Below are positions 6,850 to 14,688 of a stretch of DNA of 21,912 nt, piece after piece (position 1 is the stretch's first letter; every line of letters starts with the position of its first letter). The stretch is taken from the NCBI GenBank assembly GCA_934621665.1, contig CAKTUT010000005.1, positions 1 through 21,912 on the forward strand. The letters are read 5' to 3'. This DNA comes from an uncultured Oscillospiraceae bacterium (GTDB taxonomy: Bacteria > Bacillota > Clostridia > Oscillospirales > Oscillospiraceae). The translations under genes were made by a program, and so were the position numbers. The notes beneath the pieces were generated by a model that worked only from the letters and a program-made list of their open reading frames with translations, did no database searches and was not told the origin of the DNA.

Positions 6850-8646
6850 ATGTCAAAAAAAATCCCGGAACGCAACGAAATCCCGGTGGAAAGCCAGTGG
6901 GCGCTGGAGGATCTGTATGCAAATGACGCGCTTTGGCAGGATGACCTGAAAAAGCTTTCTGAGGGAAGCGGTAAGCTTGCGTCGTTTGCCGGTAAAATCT
7001 CGACCTCGGCAAAGGAACTGCTGGCGTTTTTGCGCTTGGGCGACGAGACGAGCGAACTGCTTGACCGTCTGGCGAACTATGCTATGCGCCGCGGCGATCA
7101 GGACAAGCGTAACTCGTATTATCAGGGCATGGTTGGCCAGCTGATGAAAGAACTTGTCGCTATGGATGAAAAGCTCAGCTTCCAGACACCGGAGCTGATG
7201 TCGATCTCGGATGAGACAATGGAGCAGTTCTACCGCGACGAGCCGGGCTTGGAGCTCTATCGCCGCCATCTGGAAAAAATCCGCCGCCGCAAGGATCACG
7301 TTCTTTCGGCATGCGAGGAAAAGCTGCTGGCCGGTGCTGGTGAAATGGCACAGACGCCGCAGGATACGTTTTCCATGTTCTCAAATGCGGATATCAAGTT
7401 TGAGTCCGCTGAGGACAGCAAGGGTGAAAAGCACACGATCAGTCAGGGAACGTATATTTCCTGTCTGGAATCCGCTGACCGCACGCTGCGCAAGAACGCG
7501 TATGAAAACTACTATGCCGCATATCAGAACTACCGCAACACCTGTGCCGTATGCTTGAACGGTCAGGTTAAGCAGCTGCAGTTCTTTGCAAACGCAAGAA
7601 AATATCCGTCCAGTCTGGACGCATCGCTTGATGCAACCGAAGTGCCCACCAGCGTCTACCACAACCTTATTGAGACGGTGCACCAGAACATGGATAAGAT
7701 GCACCGCTATGTCCGTCTGCGCAAAAAGCTGCTGGGTCTGGACGAGCTGCATATGTACGATATGTATACGCCGCTGGTGGCCGATGCGGATGCGCATATC
7801 GAGTTTGAGGACGCGAAGAAAACCGTTCTGGAAGCGCTCTCCTGCATGGGCGAGGACTACTGTAAGATTCTGAAAGAGGGCTTTGACAACCGTTGGATCG
7901 ACGTTTATGAGAATGTCGGCAAGCGCTCGGGCGCATACTCGGCCGGTACGCCGGTACATCCGTTTGTGTTGCTCAACTATACCGGTACGCTGGACAGTCA
8001 GTTTACGCTTGCCCACGAGATGGGTCATGCACTACACTCCTATCTGTCAACCAAGACGCAGCCGCAGGTCTATTCGGACTATGTCATCTTTGTGGCGGAG
8101 GTCGCCTCCACCTGCAATGAGGCGCTGCTGATGGAGCATCTGCTGGGCAAGACCACTGACAAAAAGCAGCGCGCATATCTGATCAACCACTTCCTTGACC
8201 AGTTTAAGGGCACGCTCTATCGCCAGACGATGTTTGCTGAGTTTGAGCTGCGCATCGCAGAGCTCAACCAGCAGGGAACGCCTCTGACGGCGGATGTGCT
8301 GTGCGACGAGTACCGCAAGCTCAACACGCTTTACTATGGTGCGGATGTTGTGCAGGACGATCAGATTGCGCTGGAATGGGCGCGCATTCCGCACTTCTAT
8401 TACAACTACTATGTGTTCCAGTATGCAACCGGCTACGCCGCAGCCATCGCGCTTTCACGCAAGATTCTGGCCGAGGGCAAGCCTGCAGTGGAACGTTATC
8501 TCGGCTTCCTGTCCGGCGGATGCAGCAAGACGCCGATTGACCTGCTCAAGGGCGCTGGCGTTGATATGACCACAGCTGAGCCGGTCAATACGGCGCTGAG
8601 CCTGTTCGGCAAGCTGCTTGACGAGATGGAAGAACTGATGCAGTGA
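6850..8646 (+). CDS. pepF: Oligoendopeptidase F (M3 family zinc metallopeptidase)
   Basis: This is a cytoplasmic zinc peptidase of family M3B that cleaves medium-length oligopeptides. The 598-residue protein has the family's usual length. The N-terminal region is the helical PepF domain (ESQWALEDLYANDALW). The catalytic site is the HEMGH motif at residues 389-393 (AHEMGHALHSYLS), with a probable third zinc ligand E417 in EVASTCNEALL. A tyrosine-rich segment HFYYNYYVFQYATGYAAA near residue 515 is typical of the substrate-binding part. No signal peptide is seen. The start follows an AGGAG site (6836-6840) at a suitable distance. The stop codon shares a base with the start of the next small gene (TGATG), indicating translational coupling. 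Confidence 0.96.
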   Translation: MSKKIPERNEIPVESQWALEDLYANDALWQDDLKKLSEGSGKLASFAGKISTSAKELLAFLRLGDETSELLDRLANYAMRRGDQDKRNSYYQGMVGQLMKELVAMDEKLSFQTPELMSISDETMEQFYRDEPGLELYRRHLEKIRRRKDHVLSACEEKLLAGAGEMAQTPQDTFSMFSNADIKFESAEDSKGEKHTISQGTYISCLESADRTLRKNAYENYYAAYQNYRNTCAVCLNGQVKQLQFFANARKYPSSLDASLDATEVPTSVYHNLIETVHQNMDKMHRYVRLRKKLLGLDELHMYDMYTPLVADADAHIEFEDAKKTVLEALSCMGEDYCKILKEGFDNRWIDVYENVGKRSGAYSAGTPVHPFVLLNYTGTLDSQFTLAHEMGHALHSYLSTKTQPQVYSDYVIFVAEVASTCNEALLMEHLLGKTTDKKQRAYLINHFLDQFKGTLYRQTMFAEFELRIAELNQQGTPLTADVLCDEYRKLNTLYYGADVVQDDQIALEWARIPHFYYNYYVFQYATGYAAAIALSRKILAEGKPAVERYLGFLSGGCSKTPIDLLKGAGVDMTTAEPVNTALSLFGKLLDEMEELMQ

Positions 8647-8918
8647 TGGAATCGCTGTTTTTACCGGTGCTCCACAGCTTTGAGAACAACAATATTTTCA
8701 CTGGGAGCTTTGGCGCGTTGCGCTTTCGCGTAGAGCCGCAGATCACGATGAAAACACCCAAAGAAGTGGACATGGAGGCAAGCTCCATGAAGTGCGAATA
8801 CTGGCACGGGCCGTTTTGCTATGAAAAAAGCGAGATGGAGGGTGAGCAGGTTTTCCCGCTGAGTGAGCAGGGCAAGGCCGATCTGCGCGCGTGGCTGGAA
8901 TCGCACATCAAAGCGTAA
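8646..8918 (+). CDS. Small protein of unknown function coupled to pepF
   Basis: I do not recognise a named family with certainty. The ATG shares its A with the pepF stop (TGATG), so reinitiation is the likely mode of translation; a GTG one codon earlier is an alternative start. The 90-residue product is probably soluble, with no signal peptide or membrane segment. It contains ENNNIFTGSFGALRF (13-27), then a segment with C50, H54 and C58 (CEYWHGPFCYEKS), and ends with FPLSEQGKADLRAWL. The C/H spacing could suggest a metal or thiol site but does not match a standard zinc knuckle. Codon use resembles the neighbouring genes and a strong terminator follows directly, both of which support it as a real gene. 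Confidence 0.8.
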   Translation: MESLFLPVLHSFENNNIFTGSFGALRFRVEPQITMKTPKEVDMEASSMKCEYWHGPFCYEKSEMEGEQVFPLSEQGKADLRAWLESHIKA

Positions 8919-8937
8919 TGAAACATTGAGAGGCAAT

Positions 8938-8980
8938 TGCCGCCCGCCGGAGCTCCGGCGGGCGGCATTCGTTTCTGCTT
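8938..8980 (+). terminator. Rho-independent terminator after the pepF unit
   Basis: A 13-bp GC-rich stem (8938-8950 with 8955-8967) and 4-nt loop is followed by a pyrimidine-rich, T-containing run ending in CTTTTTAT. It closes the pepF pair 19 bp after the last stop. Confidence 0.88.
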
Positions 8981-9110
8981 TTTATAGATGCAGCTCTTTC
9001 ACAGGCGCAAATGCGCACATTCCGGGAATGTACACAAGCGGGACGGGGAAGCTTGCGGCGGTGGCCGAAAAATGATGCGGCGCATAGACTGACGCAGGAG
9101 GGAAACTTCT

Positions 9111-9365
9111 ATGTTTGACTATCTGTTCACGTTCCGTGCGCTCACACCGGCGCAGAGCGCACGGAACGTTTTATCGTCGGCGGGGATTCCGGCACTTTTG
9201 GAGCGCGCGCCACGAACACTCAGCACACAGGGTTGCGGCTATGTCCTGCGCGTGGGTGCAAACGGCGCGATGAAAGCGCTTTCGGTGTTCCGCAGCCGAA
9301 ATGTGGGCTATGCACGGCTTTACCGCGCGTTTTATAACGGAACGGTGGAGGAGGTGCGCACGTGA
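9111..9365 (+). CDS. DUF3343 family protein (putative Se/S carrier)
   Basis: This 84-residue protein matches the DUF3343 pattern (putative Se/S carrier protein-like): an N-terminal strand-helix FTFRALTPAQSARNVLSSAGIP, then a basic/proline stretch, a conserved cysteine in STQGCGYVLRV (C42), and a short C-terminal helix region. Related proteins are found beside cysteine desulfurase-like enzymes and selenium genes, and the next gene here, overlapping by 4 bp (GTGA), is such an enzyme. A persulfide or selenide carrier role is therefore a family-based inference; no selD is in the window. The start has an excellent AGGAGGG site (9096-9102). The first 20 codons contain a perfect 14-bp inverted repeat, described separately. 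Confidence 0.82.
   Translation: MFDYLFTFRALTPAQSARNVLSSAGIPALLERAPRTLSTQGCGYVLRVGANGAMKALSVFRSRNVGYARLYRAFYNGTVEEVRT
9129..9172 (+). promoter_or_regulatory. Intragenic hairpin with T-run in the DUF3343 gene (possible attenuator)
   Basis: A perfect 14-bp inverted repeat (9129-9142 with 9156-9169) encloses a 13-nt loop and ends in TTTT (9169-9172), starting 18 bp after the ATG. The geometry is that of a rho-independent terminator or a translation-linked attenuator. Ribosomes translating codons 7-20 would keep it open. That it functions is an inference. Confidence 0.5.
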
Positions 9366-10522
9366 TTTATCTTGACAGTGGCGCGACGACGCTGCAAAAG
9401 CCGCCGCTTGTTGCGTCGGCGATGGTGCGTGCGATGCGCACGTGCGCAAGTCCGGGACGCGGTGGCTATCCCGCCGCTATGCGGGCGGCGGAGGCGGTGT
9501 ATGACTGCCGGCAGCTTGCCGCTGGGCTGTTTGACGCGCAGCCGGAGCAAGTTGTGTTTACCATGAATGCCACGCACGCGCTGAATATTGCAATCCGGTC
9601 TCTGGTGTCGGCGGGAGATGTGGTGGTCGTCTCCGGCTTTGAACACAACGCCGTGATGCGGCCGCTTTATGACATTGGTGCGCGGGTAACGATTGCGGGA
9701 CGAAAGCTGTTTGACCAGAACGATACGCTGCGTGCTTTTTCGCGCGCGATCACACCGGACACGCGCGCAGTTATCTGCACACATGTGTCGAATGTGTTCG
9801 GCTATATCCTGCCGGTTGATGAGATTGCCGCGATTTGCAGACAGCGCGGCGTGCCGCTGATTGTGGATGCGTCACAGTCGGCGGGAATTCTGCCGGTGTC
9901 GCTTCAAAAATGGAGTGCGGCATATATTGCCATGCCGGGTCACAAGAGCCTTTACGGCCCACAGGGAACGGGTATTTTGCTGTGCGGGCAGCTTCCAAAG
10001 CCGCTTTTGTGCGGCGGGAGCGGGAGTATGTCCGTCTCGCATGAAATGCCGGATTTTCTTCCGGACCGTGCTGAGGCGGGAACACACAACGTATGTGGAA
10101 TCTGCGGGCTTGCGGCGGGACTTCGGTTTGTTATGCAGCGCGGGACAGGCGCGATTTTACGGCATGAAATTTTGCTGCGCAGGGCGCTTTGCGCGCAGCT
10201 TCAAAAAACAGATAAAATTACGATTTATACAAAAAATACGGCACAAACAGGCGTTTTATCCCTTGCGGTGCGGGGAAAAGACTGCGAGCAGACGGCGGCG
10301 TGGCTGGCGGAGCACGGCATGGCGGTGCGGGCGGGGCTTCACTGCGCGCCGCTTGCGCATGAGAGCGCAGGAACGCTGGAAAGCGGGACGGTTCGCGTGA
10401 GCTTTTCGGCACTCAATACAATGGAGGAGGCGGAGCGCGCGGCGCTGCTTCTGAAAAAATATTTACAGGAAACGGATTTTGCGCCGATGCGCACTTGCAC
10501 ATCGGCGGACGATGGAGTATAA
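9362..10522 (+). CDS. Class V aminotransferase, cysteine desulfurase-like (EF2568-type)
   Basis: This is a PLP-dependent fold-type I enzyme of the NifS/SufS group, which would release sulfur (or selenium) from cysteine or selenocysteine as an enzyme-bound persulfide. The 386-residue protein begins with MIYLDSGATT, has VDASQSAGILP before the PLP lysine K195 in AMPGHKSLYGPQGTG, and has the catalytic-loop cysteine C328 in AGLHCAPLAHE, then GTVRVSFSALNT. The start is a GTG that overlaps the DUF3343 stop by 4 bp. It resembles the desulfurase family known beside DUF3343 proteins more than the housekeeping IscS/SufS, since no isc or suf genes adjoin. The final 28 bp hold the cdaA promoter. Exact substrate unknown. 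Confidence 0.88.
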   Translation: MIYLDSGATTLQKPPLVASAMVRAMRTCASPGRGGYPAAMRAAEAVYDCRQLAAGLFDAQPEQVVFTMNATHALNIAIRSLVSAGDVVVVSGFEHNAVMRPLYDIGARVTIAGRKLFDQNDTLRAFSRAITPDTRAVICTHVSNVFGYILPVDEIAAICRQRGVPLIVDASQSAGILPVSLQKWSAAYIAMPGHKSLYGPQGTGILLCGQLPKPLLCGGSGSMSVSHEMPDFLPDRAEAGTHNVCGICGLAAGLRFVMQRGTGAILRHEILLRRALCAQLQKTDKITIYTKNTAQTGVLSLAVRGKDCEQTAAWLAEHGMAVRAGLHCAPLAHESAGTLESGTVRVSFSALNTMEEAERAALLLKKYLQETDFAPMRTCTSADDGV

Positions 10523-10523
10523 T
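10495..10523 (+). promoter_or_regulatory. Promoter of the cdaA operon, inside the desulfurase gene end
   Basis: TTGCAC (10495-10500) and a perfect TATAAT (10518-10523) are 17 bp apart. The -10 box overlaps the desulfurase stop codon. Transcription would start near 10530, about 220 nt before the cdaA ATG. Confidence 0.8.
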
Positions 10524-10529
10524 TACAAC

Positions 10530-10749
10530 GATTATCAGTAACGTGCGGGAGTATACGTGCACGCGGCAAGCGCGCCGGTTGGCGGCGAGGCGGCCATGGC
10601 GACGGCGCGCTTTCGCAGCGTTCCTCGTTGTGCGGCGGTATCGCGTCGCGCGGCGGAGCAGGCTTTCTCAGCGGCCGGGTGCGGCAGCTTATGCTGCCGC
10701 CACTGCAATAGCCGCGTTTACGGACGAAACATTTGCAGGAGAAACGCGT
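10530..10749 (+). promoter_or_regulatory. Long GC-rich structured 5' leader of cdaA
   Basis: Between the predicted transcription start and the cdaA ATG lie about 220 nt of strongly GC-rich sequence with no convincing gene. It contains a perfect 10-bp long-range stem (10568-10577 with 10603-10612) and a perfect 8-bp hairpin with loop TTAT (10681-10688 with 10693-10700), then an AGGAG ribosome binding site (10737-10741). No T-run follows either stem, so a terminator is unlikely. I do not recognise a known riboswitch class. The cdaA frame is open through the leader, and a GTG at 10557 opens another frame, but neither translation resembles a protein family. Confidence 0.5.
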
Positions 10750-11634
10750 ATGGAAACCATCAAAAACTTTTTCCAGGAAATGCTCTATTCCATCCCAACC
10801 ATACGGGTTACGGATGTAATCGACATTCTTGTGGTTGCTTTTTTAATTTACTATGTAATGACCCGTATCCAGTCCACCACCGCCGCGCGCGTGGCGCGCA
10901 GCATTCTGGTGCTGCTGCTGGTGACGTGGATTACCGATCTGGTGCATCTGTATACGATGAACTGGATTCTGGAGAAAATTCTGGAGTTGGGCTTTATCGC
11001 GCTTGTCATTATGTTCCAGCCGGAGCTGCGCCGCGCGCTTGAGCGATTTGGCGGCAAAACCATGCTCCCGTTTACCGACCCCATGGCAAACCGCAGCGCC
11101 GAGCAGATGGCCATTACCGCCACAGTCAATGCCTGTGAGATCATGTCAAAGGAGCGCGTGGGCGTGCTGCTGATTTTTGAGCGCAACACGTCGCTTGAGG
11201 AGTACTTCAAGACCGGTACAATTATTGACGCGCGAGTGACTGAGCAGCTGCTGCGCAACCTGTTTTTCCCCAAGGCCTCGCTGCATGACGGCGCTGTGAT
11301 CATTCGCGCCGGGCGGGTGGCGGCGGCGGGTTGTGTCATGCCGCTGTCGGAGAATACACACCTGTCGAGCGATCTTGGCACGCGCCACCGCGCCGGTATT
11401 GGTACGAGCGAGGTGTCGGACGCGGTTGTGGTCATTGTCTCGGAGGAGACGGGCACAATTTCGGTTGCCACCGGCGGTATGCTCAAGCGCCATCTTGCAC
11501 CGCAGACGCTGGAGCGGCTTTTGACAAACGAACTGCTTCCCGAGCAGGAAAACCAGCCGAAAAACCCGCTTGCATGGGTGAAGAGCCACATCGGGCGCGT
11601 CGTCGGGAGGGAAAAGCAGCATGAAGAAAAGTGA
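10750..11634 (+). CDS. cdaA: Diadenylate cyclase CdaA
   Basis: CdaA is the membrane-bound enzyme that makes c-di-AMP from two ATP in Firmicutes. The 294-residue protein has three predicted N-terminal membrane helices (about 20-38, 49-65, 76-90), then a DisA_N/DAC domain with both catalytic motifs: DGA at 180-182 (LHDGAVII) and RHR at 212-214 (LGTRHRAGIG). The ATG at 10750 follows AGGAG with an 8-bp spacer; the frame is open upstream but that part is leader. It overlaps cdaR by 14 bp, the usual partner arrangement. Its promoter and leader are described separately; glmM, often third in this cluster, does not follow. Confidence 0.97.
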   Translation: METIKNFFQEMLYSIPTIRVTDVIDILVVAFLIYYVMTRIQSTTAARVARSILVLLLVTWITDLVHLYTMNWILEKILELGFIALVIMFQPELRRALERFGGKTMLPFTDPMANRSAEQMAITATVNACEIMSKERVGVLLIFERNTSLEEYFKTGTIIDARVTEQLLRNLFFPKASLHDGAVIIRAGRVAAAGCVMPLSENTHLSSDLGTRHRAGIGTSEVSDAVVVIVSEETGTISVATGGMLKRHLAPQTLERLLTNELLPEQENQPKNPLAWVKSHIGRVVGREKQHEEK

Positions 11635-12892
11635 AAAAAGCAAGCTGATTTCGCTTGCCATCTCTCTGGTGGCGGCAATTGCGCTTTGGATTTATGTTGT
11701 CACCATTGTAAACCCCGAGGGGAGTCGCGAGATTACCAATATTCCGGTTGTGTTTTCTGGTCAGGAGGTTTTGCGCGAAGATCAGGGGCTGCTGATTACC
11801 GAGGGTGGCGAGCAGACCATAAGCGCCACGTTTTATGGCAAGAACGCAGACCTCAATAAGCTTCTGCAAAGTCAGGACGAGCTGACGGCGGTTGTTGATG
11901 TGACAAAGGTGCGAAGTGACCGAACGTATACGATGAGCTACGACATCAAGCTCCCGTCAAGCGTTCAGGATGCGGGCATTACTGTGACAGACCGCTCGCC
12001 GAAGAACGTCACCTTTACGGTGCAGAAGCTGGTGCGGAAAGCGGTTGAGATCCGCGGCGATTTTTCCGGCGTGCGGATTGCCGACGGCTATATGCTGGAA
12101 AAGAGCAGTTTTGACTATGACACCGTGCTGGTGGAGGGACCGGAGGCCGTCGTGGACACCATCGACTGTGCACAGGTTACCATGACACGCACGAACCTTG
12201 AAAAAACCGTGACTGAGTCCGTCAGCTATACGCTGGTGGACAAGGATGGAAACGCAGTAGATACCTCTGATCTGACGATGGACATCGACGAGGTTGAGGT
12301 TACGCTGAACGTGGTCAAATATAAGGATGTGCCGCTGGATATCGAGTTTATCGACGGCGGCGGCGCAACGAGCAAGGATGTCAAATATGACATCGAGCCC
12401 AAGAGCATTACGCTTTCCGGCGACGCGACGGTGCTGGACGGCATCAACAAGATCGTCCTTGGTACGGTGGATCTTGCCGATATGCTGACAAACAAGGATA
12501 CCATTACGCTGCCGATTATCATTCCCAACAACGCCAAGAACGTGACAGGCGTGGAGGAAGCGACGGTGACGCTGGAAATCTGCAACAAGGAGACGGCGAT
12601 TGTCCGCATTGATAAGGCAAACTTTGTCCTGACCAATGTCCCGGAGGGGCTTGAGGCAACATGCGTCACGCAGCAGCTTCAGGTGACGATTCGTGCCGAC
12701 GCGGCGGATATCAACAAGATCACCGGCGGCAAGATTCGCGTGGTGGCCGATTTGAGCAATTATACGCTGCCCGGTACGCATACGGTCAATGAGGTTACGG
12801 TCTATATTGACGGCTATTCCGATGCGGGCGTTGTGGGTGAATACGCAATTGTCGTCTCGCTGGCTGAGCCGACAACAGAAGAGGATAACTGA
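11621..12892 (+). CDS. cdaR: CdaA regulatory protein CdaR (YbbR domains)
   Basis: CdaR is a membrane-anchored extracytoplasmic protein that binds CdaA and modulates c-di-AMP production. The 423-residue product has a single N-terminal membrane anchor (about residues 9-27, LISLAISLVAAIALWIYVV) and a long beta-rich region with several YbbR-type repeats, recognisable by the recurring pattern of a short strand, a VEG/LSG turn (VEGPEAVVD, LSGDATVLDG) and a VDVT- or VDLA-like step. Three or four repeats fit the length. Its start lies within cdaA, after GGGAGG in that gene, so translation is coupled. The C terminus is acidic (EPTTEEDN). Confidence 0.93.
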   Translation: MKKSEKSKLISLAISLVAAIALWIYVVTIVNPEGSREITNIPVVFSGQEVLREDQGLLITEGGEQTISATFYGKNADLNKLLQSQDELTAVVDVTKVRSDRTYTMSYDIKLPSSVQDAGITVTDRSPKNVTFTVQKLVRKAVEIRGDFSGVRIADGYMLEKSSFDYDTVLVEGPEAVVDTIDCAQVTMTRTNLEKTVTESVSYTLVDKDGNAVDTSDLTMDIDEVEVTLNVVKYKDVPLDIEFIDGGGATSKDVKYDIEPKSITLSGDATVLDGINKIVLGTVDLADMLTNKDTITLPIIIPNNAKNVTGVEEATVTLEICNKETAIVRIDKANFVLTNVPEGLEATCVTQQLQVTIRADAADINKITGGKIRVVADLSNYTLPGTHTVNEVTVYIDGYSDAGVVGEYAIVVSLAEPTTEEDN

Positions 12893-12929
12893 CGCGGCGT
12901 GCGTGCGCCGCAGTGTGGAGGATGCTTAC

Positions 12930-13808
12930 ATGATTAGAAGCATGACCGGATATGGCCGCGCAGTTCAGACCATTGACGGACGTGAGATTACGGCAGAAAT
13001 TCGTTCTGTCAACAATCGCTATTTGGACTGCTCGGTCAAGCTCCCGCGGCTGTATGCCTTTGCCGAGGAGAGTATCAAGGCCAAGATTAAAAGCTATATC
13101 TCGCGCGGCAAGGTAGATGTCTATATCACCATAGCTACAGCGACGGATGCCAGAATGGAAATTTCGGTCAACCAGCCGGTGTTGGAGGGCTATCTGTCGG
13201 CGATGAAGTCGATTGTTGATACCTATGGCGTACGCGATGACATCAGCGTTACGGCGCTGAGCCGCCTGCCGGATGTGTTTGTGGTGCAAAAGGCAGAGGA
13301 GGACGAGGAGAAGATCAAGTGCGATATCCTGTCGGTTGTGGGCGAGGCACTTGAGACCTATACGGCGATGCGCACTGTTGAGGGCGCAAATATGGAGGCG
13401 GATCTTCGAAACCACGCTGCAATTATCCGCAGCCTTGTGGAAAAGGTGGAGCAGCGCAGCCCCGTTACGCTTGCCGAATACCGTACACGGCTGACGGATA
13501 AAATGACTGAGACGCTGGCAAATACGAATATTGACGAGAGTCGTATTTTGCAGGAGGCTGCCATCTATGCTGACCGCATTGCAGTGGACGAAGAGACGGT
13601 TCGTTTGCGCAGCCATCTTGACCAGTTGGAGAGTATGCTGACAAGCGGCGGACCGATTGGCCGGAAACTGGACTTCCTGCTTCAGGAGTGTAACCGCGAG
13701 GCGAATACCATCGGCTCAAAGGGAAATGATCTTGAGCAGGCGCGCACGGTGGTTGAAATTAAGGCGGAGCTGGAAAAAATCCGCGAACAGACACAGAACA
13801 TCGAATAA
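12930..13808 (+). CDS. yicC: YicC/YloC-family protein (putative endoribonuclease)
   Basis: The 292-residue protein matches the YicC family along its length: it begins MIRSMTGYGRA, contains AEIRSVNNRYLDCSVKLPR and ISRGKVDVYITI, and ends with the DUF1732 C-terminal domain including GRKLDFLLQECNREANTIGSK. E. coli YicC has been described as an endoribonuclease acting on small RNA; transfer of that activity here is by homology only. The ATG at 12930 follows GGAGG (12917-12921) with 8 bp; the frame is open upstream but overlaps cdaR. It stands directly before remA and gmk, the conserved Firmicutes order. Confidence 0.95.
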   Translation: MIRSMTGYGRAVQTIDGREITAEIRSVNNRYLDCSVKLPRLYAFAEESIKAKIKSYISRGKVDVYITIATATDARMEISVNQPVLEGYLSAMKSIVDTYGVRDDISVTALSRLPDVFVVQKAEEDEEKIKCDILSVVGEALETYTAMRTVEGANMEADLRNHAAIIRSLVEKVEQRSPVTLAEYRTRLTDKMTETLANTNIDESRILQEAAIYADRIAVDEETVRLRSHLDQLESMLTSGGPIGRKLDFLLQECNREANTIGSKGNDLEQARTVVEIKAELEKIREQTQNIE

Positions 13809-13820
13809 GCGGAGGTCACT

Positions 13821-14090
13821 ATGGAGCTGGTGAACATAGGCTTTGGCAATGCTGTTTCCGTTTCCAGAATTTTGGCTGTGATCAGCCCTGAGTCCGCGCC
13901 GATTAAGCGCGTGATTCAGGAGGCGCGTGAGCGCGGAATGCTGATTGACGCATCCTATGGCCGCCGGACAAAGTCGGTGCTGCTGATGGATACCGATCAT
14001 GTGATTTTATCTGCCGTTTCGCCGGAAAACATCGCGCAGCGCGTGGATACAGATTTTTCGACGCAGCTGCCGGAGGAGGAAGAGTCATGA
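13821..14090 (+). CDS. remA: RemA family DNA-binding regulator (DUF370)
   Basis: This is a small protein of 89 residues of the RemA/YlzA family. In Bacillus subtilis RemA is a DNA-binding activator of biofilm matrix and osmoprotection genes. The family signature is visible: [19 protein letters not shown] at the start, then [20 protein letters not shown] and [25 protein letters not shown] site precedes the ATG and the gene overlaps gmk by 4 bp (ATGA). Its target genes in this organism are unknown. An acidic tail (PEEEES) ends the protein. Confidence 0.95.
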   Translation: MELVNIGFGNAVSVSRILAVISPESAPIKRVIQEARERGMLIDASYGRRTKSVLLMDTDHVILSAVSPENIAQRVDTDFSTQLPEEEES

Positions 14091-14650
14091 GCGGAAAGCT
14101 GTTTGTTGTCTCCGGGCCGTCTGGCGTAGGTAAAAATACGATTCTTAACCAGATTATCGCGCGCGGAAACAATGTCCGCTATTCCATTTCCGCCACGTCG
14201 CGTGCTATGCGCCCGGGCGAGGTGGACGGAAAGAGCTATTATTTTGTCACGCGCGCGCAGTTTGAACAGATGATTACCGACGGTGAGCTTTTGGAGTTTG
14301 CCGAGTATGTTGGCAACTACTACGGCACGCCGCTTCGCCCCATTGTGGAGGCAACGCAGAATGGCGTTGACATCGTGATGGATGTGGACGTGGTCGGCGC
14401 GCTGAAAATCAAGGAAAAATATCCCGATGCGGTGCTGGTGTTTATCACAGCGCCGTCGTTTGAAGAGATTGAGCACCGGTTGATTGGCCGCGGCGATGTT
14501 GCGCCCGATGTGATGCGCGAACGTCTGGAGCGTGCCCGCTGGGAATACAGTCAGGCAGAAAAGTACGATTATACAGTGCTCAATGACAGCGTAGAAAATG
14601 CTACGCAGAAGCTGCTTGCCATTATGCAGGCTGAACGCAATAAATCATAA
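14087..14650 (+). CDS. gmk: Guanylate kinase
   Basis: Gmk phosphorylates GMP to GDP, required for GTP supply. The 187-residue protein has the usual length. The P-loop is GPSGVGKNT (residues 10-18), then the GMP-binding part with [19 protein letters not shown] and [10 protein letters not shown], the [12 protein letters not shown] strand, and the lid helix [20 protein letters not shown]. The residue after the P-loop lysine is N17, where G or S is more common. It overlaps remA by 4 bp, and rpoZ follows after a 38-bp gap. Confidence 0.97.
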   Translation: MSGKLFVVSGPSGVGKNTILNQIIARGNNVRYSISATSRAMRPGEVDGKSYYFVTRAQFEQMITDGELLEFAEYVGNYYGTPLRPIVEATQNGVDIVMDVDVVGALKIKEKYPDAVLVFITAPSFEEIEHRLIGRGDVAPDVMRERLERARWEYSQAEKYDYTVLNDSVENATQKLLAIMQAERNKS

Positions 14651-14688
14651 AAACGTGGACTTTTCCACTAACATCAGGAGGAATTCCA

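Noticed and set aside
8988..9113. A 34-codon ATG-led stretch in frame with the DUF3343 gene, ending in a single UGA at 9090-9092, followed by a hairpin downstream: possible selenocysteine-containing longer protein.
   Set aside because: The upstream ATG has no ribosome site, whereas the DUF3343 ATG has a near-perfect one. The hairpin starts about 36 nt after the UGA, too far for a standard bacterial SECIS, and no conserved residue surrounds the UGA.
10557..10749. A protein encoded in the cdaA leader (GTG at 10557), or an N-terminal extension of CdaA.
   Set aside because: The translations are arginine- and cysteine-rich by base composition with no family resemblance, and CdaA has its own good ribosome site at 10737-10741.
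10530..10749. ydaO-type c-di-AMP riboswitch in the cdaA leader.
   Set aside because: I cannot find the conserved core of that class, and that riboswitch is normally associated with potassium and wall genes, not cdaA.
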